NCBI RefSeq assembly: GCF_029968035.1
Contig: NZ_JASCIQ010000030.1
Coordinates: 51,670-115,669, forward strand
Direction of reading: 5' to 3'
DNA: 64,000 bases
Origin: Streptomyces cavernicola
GTDB lineage: Bacteria > Actinomycetota > Actinomycetes > Streptomycetales > Streptomycetaceae
Below, piece by piece: positions 35,490-44,353 of this stretch. Numbering within the stretch: position 1 is the first letter of the stretch; each line of letters opens with the position of its first letter. A program made the translations under genes and the position numbers. Under the pieces are notes generated by a model, which had not been told where the DNA came from, did no database searches, and worked only from the letters and a program-made list of their open reading frames with translations.

Positions 35490-36935
35490 TTACAGCTCCA
35501 GGCCGGTCAGGACCAGGACGCGCTCGTACGTGTAGTCCGCCATGGCGTGCGCGACGCCCTCGCGGCCGACGCCGGACTTCTTCACGCCGCCGTACGGCAT
35601 CTGGTCGGCGCGGTAGGACGGCACGTCGCCGACGATCACGCCGCCGACCTCCAGGGCGCGGTGGGCGCGGAAGGCGCGCTGCACGTCGTGCGTGAACACA
35701 CCTGCCTGCAGGCCGTACTTGGAGTCGTTGACGGCCTCGAAGGCGGCCTGCTCGCCGTCGACCTTGGTGACGGTGAGGACCGGGCCGAAGACCTCCTCGG
35801 TGGCGAGGGTGGCGTCGGCGGGGACGTCGGCGAGGACGGTCGGGGCGTACGAGGCGCCCTCGCGCTTGCCGCCGGCCAGGAGGGTCGCGCCCGCGGCGAC
35901 GGCCTCGTCCACCCAGGTCTCGACGCGCTTGGCGGCGTTCTCGTCGACCAGCGGGCCGACCTCGGTGGCCGCGTCCGACGGGTCGCCGGTGACCTGCGCC
36001 TCGACGGCGGCGACGATGCGGGGCAGCAGCCGGTCGTAGACGGAGGCGTCGGCGATCACGCGCTGCACGGAGATGCAGGACTGGCCGCCCTGGTAGTTCG
36101 AGAAGGTCGCGATGCGGCTCGCGGCCCAGTCGAGGTCGGCGTCGGAGGAGAAGTCGTCGAGGACGACCGCTGCGCCGTTGCCGCCCAGCTCCAGGGTGAT
36201 GTGCTTGCGCGGCGCCGAGTCCATGATCGCGTAGCCGACCTTCTCGGAGCCGGTGAAGGAGATGACCGGCAGGCGCTCGTCCTGGACCAGGGCCGGCATC
36301 TTCTCGTTGGCGACCGGGAGGACCGAGACGGAGCCCTCGGGCAGGTCCGTCTCGGCGAGCAGCTCACCGAGGATCAGGCCGGAGAGCGGGGTGGACGGGG
36401 CGGGCTTCAGGATGATCGGGGCACCGGCGGCGATGGCCGGGGCGACCTTGTGCGCGCACAGGTTCAGCGGGAAGTTGAACGGCGCGATGCCGAGGACCAC
36501 GCCGCGCGGGAAGCGGCGGGTGAGGGCGAGCCGGCCCTGGCCGCCCGCGTCGGTGTCCAGGCGCTGGGCGTCGCCGCCGTTGAAGCGGCGGGCCTCCTCG
36601 GCCGCGAAGCGGAACACGGAGACGGCGCGGCCGACCTCGCCGCGGGCCCACTTGATCGGCTTGCCGTTCTCGGCGGAGATCAGCTGGGCGATCTCCTCGG
36701 TGCGCTCGGTCAGGCGCTTGGTGACGTGGTCGAGGGCTGCGGCCCGCACGTGGGCGGGGGTCGCGGAGAGCGCCTCGCGCGCGGCGTACGCGGCGGCGAC
36801 GGCCTCTTCGACCTGGGCGTCGGTCGGGACGCTCACGCGGCCGACGGTGCGGCCGTCCCAGGGCGAGGTGACGTCGAAGGTGGAGTCGCCGGTGGCCTGG
36901 CGGCCGGCGAGCCAGAAGGCAGTGGTGTCGGTCAT
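35490..36935 (-). CDS. NAD(P)-dependent aldehyde dehydrogenase (possible succinate-semialdehyde type)
   Basis: A 481-residue ALDH-superfamily enzyme. The cofactor region includes APFNFPLNLCAHKVAPAIAAG and ILKPAPSTPLSG. SFTGSEKVGYAIM is the glycine-rich loop, TLELGGNGAAVVLDD carries the catalytic Glu, and GGQSCISVQR carries the catalytic Cys near residue 286. The C-terminus has EVFGPVLTV and PYGGVKKSGVGREG. Start ATG 36935 has GAAGGG nine bases upstream. It lies downstream of a PucR regulator and close to gabT, so oxidation of succinate semialdehyde or a related aldehyde is plausible but not proven. A 489-base repeat region separates it from the regulator. Confidence 0.85.
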   Translation of the reverse strand: MTDTTAFWLAGRQATGDSTFDVTSPWDGRTVGRVSVPTDAQVEEAVAAAYAAREALSATPAHVRAAALDHVTKRLTERTEEIAQLISAENGKPIKWARGEVGRAVSVFRFAAEEARRFNGGDAQRLDTDAGGQGRLALTRRFPRGVVLGIAPFNFPLNLCAHKVAPAIAAGAPIILKPAPSTPLSGLILGELLAETDLPEGSVSVLPVANEKMPALVQDERLPVISFTGSEKVGYAIMDSAPRKHITLELGGNGAAVVLDDFSSDADLDWAASRIATFSNYQGGQSCISVQRVIADASVYDRLLPRIVAAVEAQVTGDPSDAATEVGPLVDENAAKRVETWVDEAVAAGATLLAGGKREGASYAPTVLADVPADATLATEEVFGPVLTVTKVDGEQAAFEAVNDSKYGLQAGVFTHDVQRAFRAHRALEVGGVIVGDVPSYRADQMPYGGVKKSGVGREGVAHAMADYTYERVLVLTGLEL

Positions 36936-37424
36936 GGTGCCCGGCCCTTCCGCGGTGGTGTGTCTGGGGGTTTCGCCCTTCACGGTAGGGCCGTCCGCGC
37001 GAAGTTCGTCTTGTACGAGGTGGAGGGGTTGAGGCGGGGTGGGTGCCGGAGTGGCAGGGGTGCGGGGTTGCATTCTCCCCACCCCGCCCCTTCCCGAAAG
37101 TCCTGCGGACAGCCCCGGGGCTCCGCCCCGGACCCCGGGGTTGTTGTTCGTCTGCGGCACCGCTGTGGCTGGTCGCGCAGTTCCCCGCGCCCCTGTCGGG
37201 GCTGTTTTTCAGGGGCGCGGGGAACTGCGCGAGCAACCACGATGGCGCCGCAGCCGAACGATGTCCCAGCGGGGCAGGGGCCGCCGGGGGCCTGGGGCGC
37301 AGCCCCGGTGTCTTTTAGGGGCGCGGGGAACTGCGCGACCGGCCACGACGGCGCAGCACCCGAACGACGACCCGGGGGGGCGGGGCAGGGGCTGCCGGGG
37401 GCCTGGGGCGGGGCCCCGGTGGGG
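36936..37424. repeat. Repeat cluster: three copies of the dispersed repeat, two forming a hairpin
   Basis: The gap between the aldehyde dehydrogenase and pucR-like genes contains no gene. Core copies lie at 37176-37194 (plus orientation), 37211-37229 and 37317-37335 (minus orientation). The first two face each other and form a perfect 23-bp stem (37173-37195 with 37210-37232) with a 14-base loop ending TTTTTC. GGGGCTCCGCCCCGG at 37118-37132 is the second recurrent motif. The hairpin could terminate the PucR gene transcript. The aldehyde dehydrogenase promoter should lie between ~36936 and 37090. Confidence 0.75.
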
Positions 37425-39038
37425 TCAGTCGGTGGGCATTGACGTGGCCTTGAGGGCGAGCCACAGCTCCATGCGGGCGTCCGGGTCGTCCAGGGATCGC
37501 CCCAGGATCTCCTCCACCCGCCGCATCCGGTAGCGCAACGTATGCCGATGGACGCCGAGGTCCGCCGCCGCCGCGTCCCACTGGCCGTGCCGGGAGAGCC
37601 AGGCCCGCAGGGACGCCACCAGGTCACCGCGGCCCGTCGCGTCGTGCTCGCGCAGCGCCCGCAGCATGCCGTCGGCGAAGGCCCGTACCGCGTCGTCGGC
37701 GAGGAGGGGGAGGACCGAGCCGGCGGCGAGCTCCTCGTGCTCGACCAGGGTGCGGCCGCGGCGGCGGGCGACGGAGAGGGCCTGCTCGGCCTGCTTGTAG
37801 GCGGTGGCGGCGGCGATGGGCCCGGCCGGCGCGGACAGGCCGACCACCAACTGCTCGCCGTCGGCGGCCGGTTGCTCGCGGCCCTCGGCGCGGGCGGCGT
37901 CGGTGACGGCGGCCAGCTGCAGGCAGGCGGTGGACGCGGCGCCGCCGTCGGCGAAGAGCAGCACGAGCCGGTCGCCGCCGTCGGGCACGACGAGGACGGC
38001 CTCGCCGGCGCGTGCGGCCGCGGCCTCGACGACGTCCGTGAGGTCGGCGAGCGGGTCGTGCCCGGCGACCGCGGGGGCGTTGCCGCCGCGCGCGTGGGCC
38101 GGGGCCGTCTCGGCGATGAGGAGCCGGAACGGGGCGTCGAGCAGCCCGCCGTACAGCTCGCCCGCGACGGTGCGGGCGTGGTCGGGCTCCCCGGCGAGCA
38201 GCATCCGCAACACGGCGGCGCCGAGGCGCTGTTCGGCGGAGTGCAGCGAGCGGGAGCGCTCGGTGGTGAGGGTGAGCAGGGCGATCGCGGAGTGCACCGC
38301 GTACCGCTCGGTGGTGCCGAGCGCGGCCGCGGTGCCGACGGCGAGCGCGGTGCGGGGGCGGCGGCCCGCGCCCAGGGAGTGCAGTTCGACGCGGTCGTCG
38401 GCACCGCCGATCAGGGCGCTCGCGGGGGCCGGCCGGTCGCGGAGCCGCTCGACGTCGGCGGTGAGCCGGGCGGCGCGGCGGGCGGCCCACTCGGGTGCGG
38501 TGGCGACGACGGAGCCGGAGGCGTCGTAGAGCGCGGCCCAGCCGTCGACCTGCGAGGCGAGCGCGTCGAGCACGCCCTCGGGGCCGCTGCTGAGGGCCTG
38601 CCGGGTGAGCTCGCGCTGGGCGGCGAAGCCGTCGGTGACGGAGCGGTACTGTTCGGCGGCGATGGCCGCCGAGACCTCCTTGACGATGGCGAGGAACGGG
38701 GTGCGGCGCGGGACTTCGAGCAGCGGCAGGTGCTCCGCCTCCGCCGCGTCGACGAGGGCCTCGGGGATCTCGTCGTAGTGCACGCCGACCGCGAAGCCGA
38801 GGCCGATGACGCCCGCGCCGACGAGCCGCTGGACGTAGCGGCGCATGGCCTGCGGGTCCTCGGCGTCCAGCTTGAGGGCGGTGATGAGCAGGAGCTCGCC
38901 GCCCTCCATGTAGGGCACGGGGTCGGTGAGTTCGCTGGCGTGCGCCCAGCGCACGGGGGTGTCCAGACGGTCCTCGCCGGCGCGCACGGTGAGCTTGAGC
39001 TTGGAGTGCTGGACTAGCGAGGCGAGCGTGGGCGGCAT
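37425..39038 (-). CDS. PucR family transcriptional regulator
   Basis: A 537-residue regulator. The N-terminal PucR domain (residues 1-130) starts MPPTLASLVQHSKLKLTV and includes WAHASELTDPVPYMEGGELLLITA. A central GAF-like sensory region follows. The C-terminal PucR helix-turn-helix has LRAWLSRHGQWDAAAADLGVH and RHTLRYRMRRVEEILG. PucR proteins often control purine, GABA or amino-acid catabolism; the aldehyde dehydrogenase lies downstream in the same orientation and gabT is nearby. Control of these genes is inferred. ATG at 39038; upstream (39039-39232) has a CCACGTGG palindrome and no gene. Confidence 0.88.
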   Translation of the reverse strand: MPPTLASLVQHSKLKLTVRAGEDRLDTPVRWAHASELTDPVPYMEGGELLLITALKLDAEDPQAMRRYVQRLVGAGVIGLGFAVGVHYDEIPEALVDAAEAEHLPLLEVPRRTPFLAIVKEVSAAIAAEQYRSVTDGFAAQRELTRQALSSGPEGVLDALASQVDGWAALYDASGSVVATAPEWAARRAARLTADVERLRDRPAPASALIGGADDRVELHSLGAGRRPRTALAVGTAAALGTTERYAVHSAIALLTLTTERSRSLHSAEQRLGAAVLRMLLAGEPDHARTVAGELYGGLLDAPFRLLIAETAPAHARGGNAPAVAGHDPLADLTDVVEAAAARAGEAVLVVPDGGDRLVLLFADGGAASTACLQLAAVTDAARAEGREQPAADGEQLVVGLSAPAGPIAAATAYKQAEQALSVARRRGRTLVEHEELAAGSVLPLLADDAVRAFADGMLRALREHDATGRGDLVASLRAWLSRHGQWDAAAADLGVHRHTLRYRMRRVEEILGRSLDDPDARMELWLALKATSMPTD

Positions 39039-39232
39039 GGGACCTTCACGGCTTCCGGGTCGGTAAGGCTCAGGGAGGCACCGCTCGGGATCGAACGGGA
39101 TCTAAAGGGATCATTTGGCCGCCCCGTATGAACGGCTCGTATCAATTCTGCCTCACCGTATGGAAGCCACGTGGTGATTCCGTGTGCGCCCTTGCTCGTG
39201 CCGGTACGGGCGTACTAGCGCCGGGCGCCTGC

Positions 39233-41707
39233 TCAGCCGCGCAGGTCGACCAACAACGGCGGGGCCAGGTCGCCGCCGACCGTCGTCAAGGAGAGCACAG
39301 CGTGGCCGGGCGGCACCGAGTGGGCCAGGTCGGAGGCGGACCAGCGCTCGCGCTCGACCTCGCGGACCGTGACGGCGTCGGTCGTGACGGCCTTGCCGGT
39401 GACGAGCTTGCGCAGCGCGTGCAGGGCGCGGGCCATCGGCTGGTCGGCGTAGACGGTGTGCTGGGCGACCTCCCGGGTCTCCACCCGCTCGGTGCCCCAG
39501 GCCTCGGCGAACCTCCGGCCGTCCCACGTGGTCACGCCGGGGAACGCCATCCGGCAGCCGACCGCCGCGTACAGCGGTCCCTGCAGGGACTCCGGTACGT
39601 CGCCGACGGTGCGCAGGCCGAGGACGACGCCCGCGTGCGCGGAGCGCAGCCGCTGCACGGCGGTGACGCTCTCCGCGGTGAGGGTCCGCGCCGCGTCGTC
39701 CAGGACCAGGCAGGCGAAGTGCGTACGGTCCGACCGGTCCCGTGCGATGTGGCAGAACTGCGCGAGGAGCAGCCGGGCCAGCAGCCGTCCGGCCTCCTCG
39801 TGGGCGCGCTCGGGCAGGTCGACGCGGACCCGCAGCGGGTGGTGGGCCACCGCCTGCATGCCGAAGGGCCGCTCCCCCGCGGCACTCGCGCCGGTGCCTC
39901 CGTCCGCGCCTTCGCCGCCGTCGAAGAACCCGGCGAAGGCGGGCCGGTCGAGCAGCGAGAGACGCTCGGCCAGGGCCGGGCACGGGTCGCCGGGCGTGCC
40001 CGACTGCCGGGCGCGGGCGTCGAGTTCACGGTGCATCTCGGCGTGCGCGGCGCCCGTGCCCAGCTCGGCCCTGAGCGCGTCGAGCGCGGCCGGCTCGCCT
40101 TCGAGGAGCGCGCGCAGGACGCGTACGGCGGGGAAGCGGCCGTGCGCCGCGCGATACGGGCCGAGGAGCTGGGCCAGAGCGGTGGCCGCCCGCCGCGCGT
40201 CGACGCCGTCGAGGTCGCCGACCAGACCCTCGGCGAGGAAGCCCGCGGCCTCGTCCGGGTCGGCGCAGCCGGCGTACAAGTCGAGGCCGTACGCGGAGTC
40301 CGGGTCGCCCGGCCGGATCACCACGTCGTAGGCGTCGTCGGGGCCGAGTCGCGTGCCCGCGGCGCAGACGGCGACGACCGCGGCCCGCCCGGTGAGCGCC
40401 TGCAGCGCGAGCGCCTCGGTGACCGGCCGCACCAGGCGCTCGGTCTTGCCCGCGCCGGACGGGCCGACGGCGAGCAGCGAGGTGCCGAGCACGGCGGGGT
40501 CGAGGGCCGCCTGGACGCCCCGGAACTTGTACGGATTGCGGTCGTTCTCGGCGATCCGGCCGATCCTGACCTGGTCGACGAGCAGGTCGTGGGCGGCACT
40601 GCGGGCGGACAGGTCACGGCTGCCGGACGGATGCGCCCAGGCCGCGGCCCCGTGCCGTACGACGGTGTCGGCGAAGGCGGCCCGCGCGCCCGGATCGCCC
40701 GCGGTCGCGGCCCAGGCGTGCGTGACGCGGGCGCAGTCGACGTCGTTCATACGGCCGCCGAGGAGCTCGGCGGCGAGCAGGTCGGCGGCCTTGTGGTGTC
40801 CTGCGGCGCGCAGCTCGGGCCAGGTGGCGGGGGCGGCGGCCGGGCGGGGCGGGGGCTGCACGGCCCGGGGCTTCCGGCCGCCCCGCAGCGCCGTCCACCA
40901 GGCGCCGATGCGGGCGAAGGGCCACAGCACGGCGAGGGTGATCAGCGCGTACACGACGTAGGTGAGCACGGGGCCGGACATGAACACCTCGTAGCCGCCG
41001 CTGATCAGGGCGACCAGCGAGAGGACCGGCCCGACGACGGGCAGGGGGTCGAGGCCGAGGCCGAAGGCCTCCGGCCAGACGAGGGCGAGGACTCCGGTGG
41101 CGGCCACGGCGGCGATCAGGGCACGGGAGGGCTGCGGCCGGCGCATCACGAAGTACCGGACGGCCTCGCTCCAGGTGCTGAGCCGTACAGCGGCGGCGAC
41201 GACGAGGCCGAACGCGACGCCGCCGTAGACGCTCAGCGCCTCCTGCCCCTGCCAGCCCCGCGGGGCGACGGTGCCGCTGTACCACCACTCCTCCGGGGTG
41301 AACAGCTTCACCGGCAGCCACAGGTAGGGGACGCTGCCGCTGGACAGCACCGCCCAGAGCACCAGGCCGAGGAACGTCGGAATCAGCAGGCCGATGACCA
41401 GGCGCCGCTTGACCTCCCCGTCGTCCTGCTCGGGCCCCTTCGGCCGGTACCCGAACCGCCAGATTCCGGGCTCCGCCTCCGGCCGCGGCGTCGCCAGCCA
41501 GCCGGCGACGGGCGACGACGGGTTGGCGGACTCAGGGGGCGCGGAGGCTTCGGGCGCTCGACGCGGCATCGGCGGAGCTGCGGACGGAGCGCCAGGCGGT
41601 GCCGCAGGCGGAGCGGCGGACGGAGCGGCAGGCGGTGCCGCGGGCGGGCTCGGCGGTGCAGCCTGCTGCTTCCCGTCGTGTGCCTCGTACGTGCCCTCGC
41701 GGTCCAT
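39233..41707 (-). CDS. Membrane-anchored VirD4/FtsK-like P-loop ATPase, function unknown
   Basis: An 824-residue protein. Residues ~18-60 are a Pro/Ala-rich tail. About four to five hydrophobic helices follow between ~100 and 265 (e.g. RRLVIGLLIPTFLGLVLWAV, LTYVVYALITLAVLWPFARI). The ATPase domain has Walker A AVGPSGAGKTERL near residues 412-424 and Walker B HFACLVLDDA near 665. A late region (GVVLGLRTVGDVPESLQGPL) resembles the sensor part of TraG/VirD4 and FtsK/HerA ATPases. No relaxase or conjugation genes are near. The ATG at 41707 follows AGGGGG. It is divergent from gabT. A DNA or protein translocase role is inferred from domain order only. Confidence 0.7.
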   Translation of the reverse strand: MDREGTYEAHDGKQQAAPPSPPAAPPAAPSAAPPAAPPGAPSAAPPMPRRAPEASAPPESANPSSPVAGWLATPRPEAEPGIWRFGYRPKGPEQDDGEVKRRLVIGLLIPTFLGLVLWAVLSSGSVPYLWLPVKLFTPEEWWYSGTVAPRGWQGQEALSVYGGVAFGLVVAAAVRLSTWSEAVRYFVMRRPQPSRALIAAVAATGVLALVWPEAFGLGLDPLPVVGPVLSLVALISGGYEVFMSGPVLTYVVYALITLAVLWPFARIGAWWTALRGGRKPRAVQPPPRPAAAPATWPELRAAGHHKAADLLAAELLGGRMNDVDCARVTHAWAATAGDPGARAAFADTVVRHGAAAWAHPSGSRDLSARSAAHDLLVDQVRIGRIAENDRNPYKFRGVQAALDPAVLGTSLLAVGPSGAGKTERLVRPVTEALALQALTGRAAVVAVCAAGTRLGPDDAYDVVIRPGDPDSAYGLDLYAGCADPDEAAGFLAEGLVGDLDGVDARRAATALAQLLGPYRAAHGRFPAVRVLRALLEGEPAALDALRAELGTGAAHAEMHRELDARARQSGTPGDPCPALAERLSLLDRPAFAGFFDGGEGADGGTGASAAGERPFGMQAVAHHPLRVRVDLPERAHEEAGRLLARLLLAQFCHIARDRSDRTHFACLVLDDAARTLTAESVTAVQRLRSAHAGVVLGLRTVGDVPESLQGPLYAAVGCRMAFPGVTTWDGRRFAEAWGTERVETREVAQHTVYADQPMARALHALRKLVTGKAVTTDAVTVREVERERWSASDLAHSVPPGHAVLSLTTVGGDLAPPLLVDLRG

Positions 41708-41850
41708 GGCCCGTGCCCCCTGCTGCTTCCGCTCCGACCTGCGGGTCGACGTCTTTGTCCGGGCTCAATCTAGTGCCCCGCCAAGGCAGTTCACCGGTCG
41801 CGCGACTTCCTGTCCGGGAGGGGACGGTCTCCCCCGGCCGCGCTCCCATG

Positions 41851-41865
41851 TGTCCAACTCGGACA
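41851..41865. promoter_or_regulatory. Short inverted repeat in the gabT / VirD4-like divergent promoter region
   Basis: TGTCC-AACTC-GGACA is a 5-bp inverted repeat in the 295-base divergent spacer upstream of gabT. It could be an operator. No gene is seen in the spacer. Support is symmetry and position only. Confidence 0.3.
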
Positions 41866-42002
41866 ACGGGGGCCCCGCACCTCACCCCGATGGAGCATGC
41901 CCGCTCGCGTCCGGCGCACCTAATCTGCGAAGAAAGCCCCCATGAACCGGCCGAACCGGACCCTTCCCGGCGTGCCGTACCCCCCAGAACCAGGAGCCCC
42001 GC

Positions 42003-43352
42003 ATGACCGCCATTCCGCAGGAGCGCCGCCTCGTCACCGCGATCCCCGGCCCGAAGTCGCAGGAGCTGCAGGCCCGCCGTACGTCCGTGGTCGCCGGCGG
42101 CGTGGGCTCCGTCCTTCCGGTGTTCACCGCGCGCGCGGGCGGCGGCATCATCGAGGACGTCGACGGCAACCGCATGATCGACTTCGGCTCCGGCATCGCC
42201 GTGACCTCCGTCGGCGCCTCCGCCGAGGCCGTCGTGCGCCGCGCCTCCGCGCAGCTCGCCGACTTCACCCACACCTGCTTCATGGTCACGCCGTACGAGG
42301 GGTACGTCGAGGTCGCCGAGGCCCTCGCCGAGCTGACGCCGGGCGACCACGCCAAGAAGTCCGCGCTGTTCAACTCGGGCGCCGAGGCCGTCGAGAACGC
42401 CGTGAAGATCGCCCGCGCCTACACCAAGCGCCAGGCCGTCGTCGTCTTCGACCACGGCTACCACGGCCGCACCAACCTCACCATGGCGCTGACCAGCAAG
42501 AACATGCCGTACAAGAACGGCTTCGGCCCGTTCGCGCCCGAGGTCTACCGGGTGCCCGTGGCGTACGGCTACCGCTGGCCGACCGGTGCGGAGAACTGCG
42601 GCGCCGAGGCGTCCGCGCAGGCCATCGACCAGATCAACAAGCAGATCGGCGCCGACAACGTCGCCGCGATCATCATCGAGCCGGTGCTCGGCGAGGGCGG
42701 CTTCATCGAGCCGGCCAAGGGCTTCCTGCCCGCCATCGCGCAGTTCGCGAAGGACAACGGCATCGTCTTCGTCGCCGACGAGATCCAGTCCGGCTTCTGC
42801 CGCACCGGCCAGTGGTTCGCCTGTGAGGACGAGGGCATCGTCCCCGACCTGATCACCACCGCCAAGGGCATCGCGGGCGGTCTGCCGCTCGCCGCCGTCA
42901 CCGGCCGCGCCGAGATCATGGACGCCGCGCACGCGGGCGGCCTCGGCGGCACCTACGGCGGCAACCCGGTGGCCTGCGCCGGTGCGCTCGGCTCCATCGA
43001 GACGATGAAGGAGCTCGACCTCAACGGCAAGGCCAAGCGCATCGAGGAGGTCATGAAGGGCCGCCTGACCGCGATGCAGGAGAAGTTCCCGATCATCGGC
43101 GACATCCGCGGCCGCGGCGCCATGATCGCCATCGAGCTGGTCAAGGCTGATTCTCCTGAAGGCGCGGCCACCAAGGAGCCGAACCCGGAGGCCGCCGGCG
43201 CGCTCGCCAAGGCCTGCCACGCGGAGGGCGTGCTCGTCCTCACCTGCGGCACCTACGGCAACGTGCTGCGCTTCCTGCCGCCGCTGGTCATCGGCGAGGA
43301 CCTGCTGAACGAGGGCCTGGACGTCATCGAGCAGTCCTTCGCGCAGATCTGA
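42003..43352 (+). CDS. gabT: 4-aminobutyrate--2-oxoglutarate transaminase
   Basis: A 449-residue PLP-dependent class III aminotransferase converting GABA and 2-oxoglutarate to succinate semialdehyde and glutamate. Motifs include GGGIIEDVDGNRMIDFGSGI, ALFNSGAEAVENAVKIAR, HGYHGRTNLTMALTSKNMPY, EPVLGEGGFIEPAKGF and DEIQSGFCRTGQWFA. The PLP lysine is K288 in TTAKGIAGGLPLAAV. Start ATG 42003 has AGGAG seven bases upstream. The length and the YKNGFGPFAPEVYRVP segment are typical of GabT. The product would be oxidised by an aldehyde dehydrogenase such as the one at 35490-36935. A short TTCCCG/CGGGAA hairpin follows the stop. Confidence 0.94.
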   Translation: MTAIPQERRLVTAIPGPKSQELQARRTSVVAGGVGSVLPVFTARAGGGIIEDVDGNRMIDFGSGIAVTSVGASAEAVVRRASAQLADFTHTCFMVTPYEGYVEVAEALAELTPGDHAKKSALFNSGAEAVENAVKIARAYTKRQAVVVFDHGYHGRTNLTMALTSKNMPYKNGFGPFAPEVYRVPVAYGYRWPTGAENCGAEASAQAIDQINKQIGADNVAAIIIEPVLGEGGFIEPAKGFLPAIAQFAKDNGIVFVADEIQSGFCRTGQWFACEDEGIVPDLITTAKGIAGGLPLAAVTGRAEIMDAAHAGGLGGTYGGNPVACAGALGSIETMKELDLNGKAKRIEEVMKGRLTAMQEKFPIIGDIRGRGAMIAIELVKADSPEGAATKEPNPEAAGALAKACHAEGVLVLTCGTYGNVLRFLPPLVIGEDLLNEGLDVIEQSFAQI

Positions 43353-43354
43353 GA

Positions 43355-43369
43355 TTCCCGCTTCGGGAA
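43355..43369 (+). terminator. Short hairpin after gabT
   Basis: TTCCCG (43355-43360), a 3-base loop and CGGGAA (43364-43369) begin two bases after the gabT stop. The stem is only 6 bp and lacks a T tract, so it is a weak candidate. Confidence 0.4.
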
Positions 43370-43478
43370 CCCCGGTTCGAGGGGCGCGGCAGAGCCTGTG
43401 AAGAAGCTGTGGGAGGCGGGTGGCGGGATGCTCCGCCACCTGTCGGAGCCGCTCCCCTCTGCCGTACGTTCTTCGCAG

Positions 43479-44351
43479 ATGAGAGAAACACCCCGCCCAC
43501 AGGAGACTGTGGGCGACACCGGGACGGAGCCTCCCAAGCCTCGCCCCGGTCGCGCCCTGGCGCACACCCCCGGGGCCTCCGGCTCCGGAACTCCTCACCG
43601 ATCGGACAGCCGCCCGCCCCAAACCCCCCGGGGCGTGCGGCACACCGGTCCCCACGGCCGCCCCGGAACCACCCCCCCTGTTCCCGGGCGGCCGACCCCT
43701 TTCCTGAAGTTCCCGCAACTCCTCGCCGTCCTGGCCGTGTTGAGCCTCTCCTTCGGTCTTCTCAGCTGGCAGATCGCCGCGTACGGACCGCTGCGCGCCG
43801 CCGACGAACGGCTCGGGCGTCTCGTGCGGCACAGTGGATTCCCGGACGGCCCGGCCGAACTCCTCGCCGACCTCGGCAACGTGATGGTCGCGCCCGTCGT
43901 CCTCGCCGCGGCCGCCGGGTACGCGGCCGTGCGCGCCCGGCGTGCCGGCGAGGCGCGCTGGTGGGTCGCCCCGCTGGGCGCGGTGCTCGCCCTGGCCGCC
44001 GTACCGCTGCTCGTCGCGCCCCTCAAGGCGCTCTTCGCGCGCCCCGGTCCGCCCGGCATGGCCGGCTCGGACTCCGCCGGCTTCTACCCGTCGGGCCACG
44101 CGGCCACCGCCGTCGTCGCGTACGGGGCGGCCGCGCTGCTCCTGCTGCCGTGGCTGCGCACGACCCGGCTACGGGGCCAACTCCTGGCCGCCACCGGGGT
44201 GTTGACGGCCGCCGTCGGCTTCGGCCTGGTGCGGCGCGGCTACCACTGGCCGCTCGATGTCCTCGCGAGCTGGCTCCTCGGCGGCATGCTCCTCGTCGCC
44301 CTGGTCCTGGCGGCGAGACGGCTCCGGCGTACCGCCGTACGGCGGCAGTAG
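43479..44351 (+). CDS. PAP2 superfamily phosphatase, membrane protein
   Basis: About 290 residues from ATG 43479 (316 if GTG 43398 is used). A Pro/Arg-rich, probably disordered N-terminus of ~75 residues precedes five to six membrane helices. The acid-phosphatase signature is complete: KALFARPGPP (motif 1), FYPSGHA (motif 2) and RRGYHWPLDVLAS (motif 3, catalytic His). Such enzymes dephosphorylate lipid phosphates such as undecaprenyl pyrophosphate or phosphatidate on the outer membrane face. The start is uncertain because no good ribosome binding site precedes either codon; a start nearer the first helix is also possible. It converges on the chitinase gene with two bases between stops. Confidence 0.85.
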   Translation: MRETPRPQETVGDTGTEPPKPRPGRALAHTPGASGSGTPHRSDSRPPQTPRGVRHTGPHGRPGTTPPVPGRPTPFLKFPQLLAVLAVLSLSFGLLSWQIAAYGPLRAADERLGRLVRHSGFPDGPAELLADLGNVMVAPVVLAAAAGYAAVRARRAGEARWWVAPLGAVLALAAVPLLVAPLKALFARPGPPGMAGSDSAGFYPSGHAATAVVAYGAAALLLLPWLRTTRLRGQLLAATGVLTAAVGFGLVRRGYHWPLDVLASWLLGGMLLVALVLAARRLRRTAVRRQ

Positions 44352-44353
44352 CC

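Noticed and set aside
31987..35535. A very long plus-strand frame across dxr and the acyl-CoA dehydrogenase
   Set aside because: It spans two well-identified minus-strand genes, the terminator between them and both intergenic gaps, so it is a composition artefact.
39233..41707. Evidence for an integrated conjugative element
   Set aside because: A VirD4-like ATPase alone is insufficient. There is no relaxase, integrase, excisionase, tRNA attachment site or composition shift.
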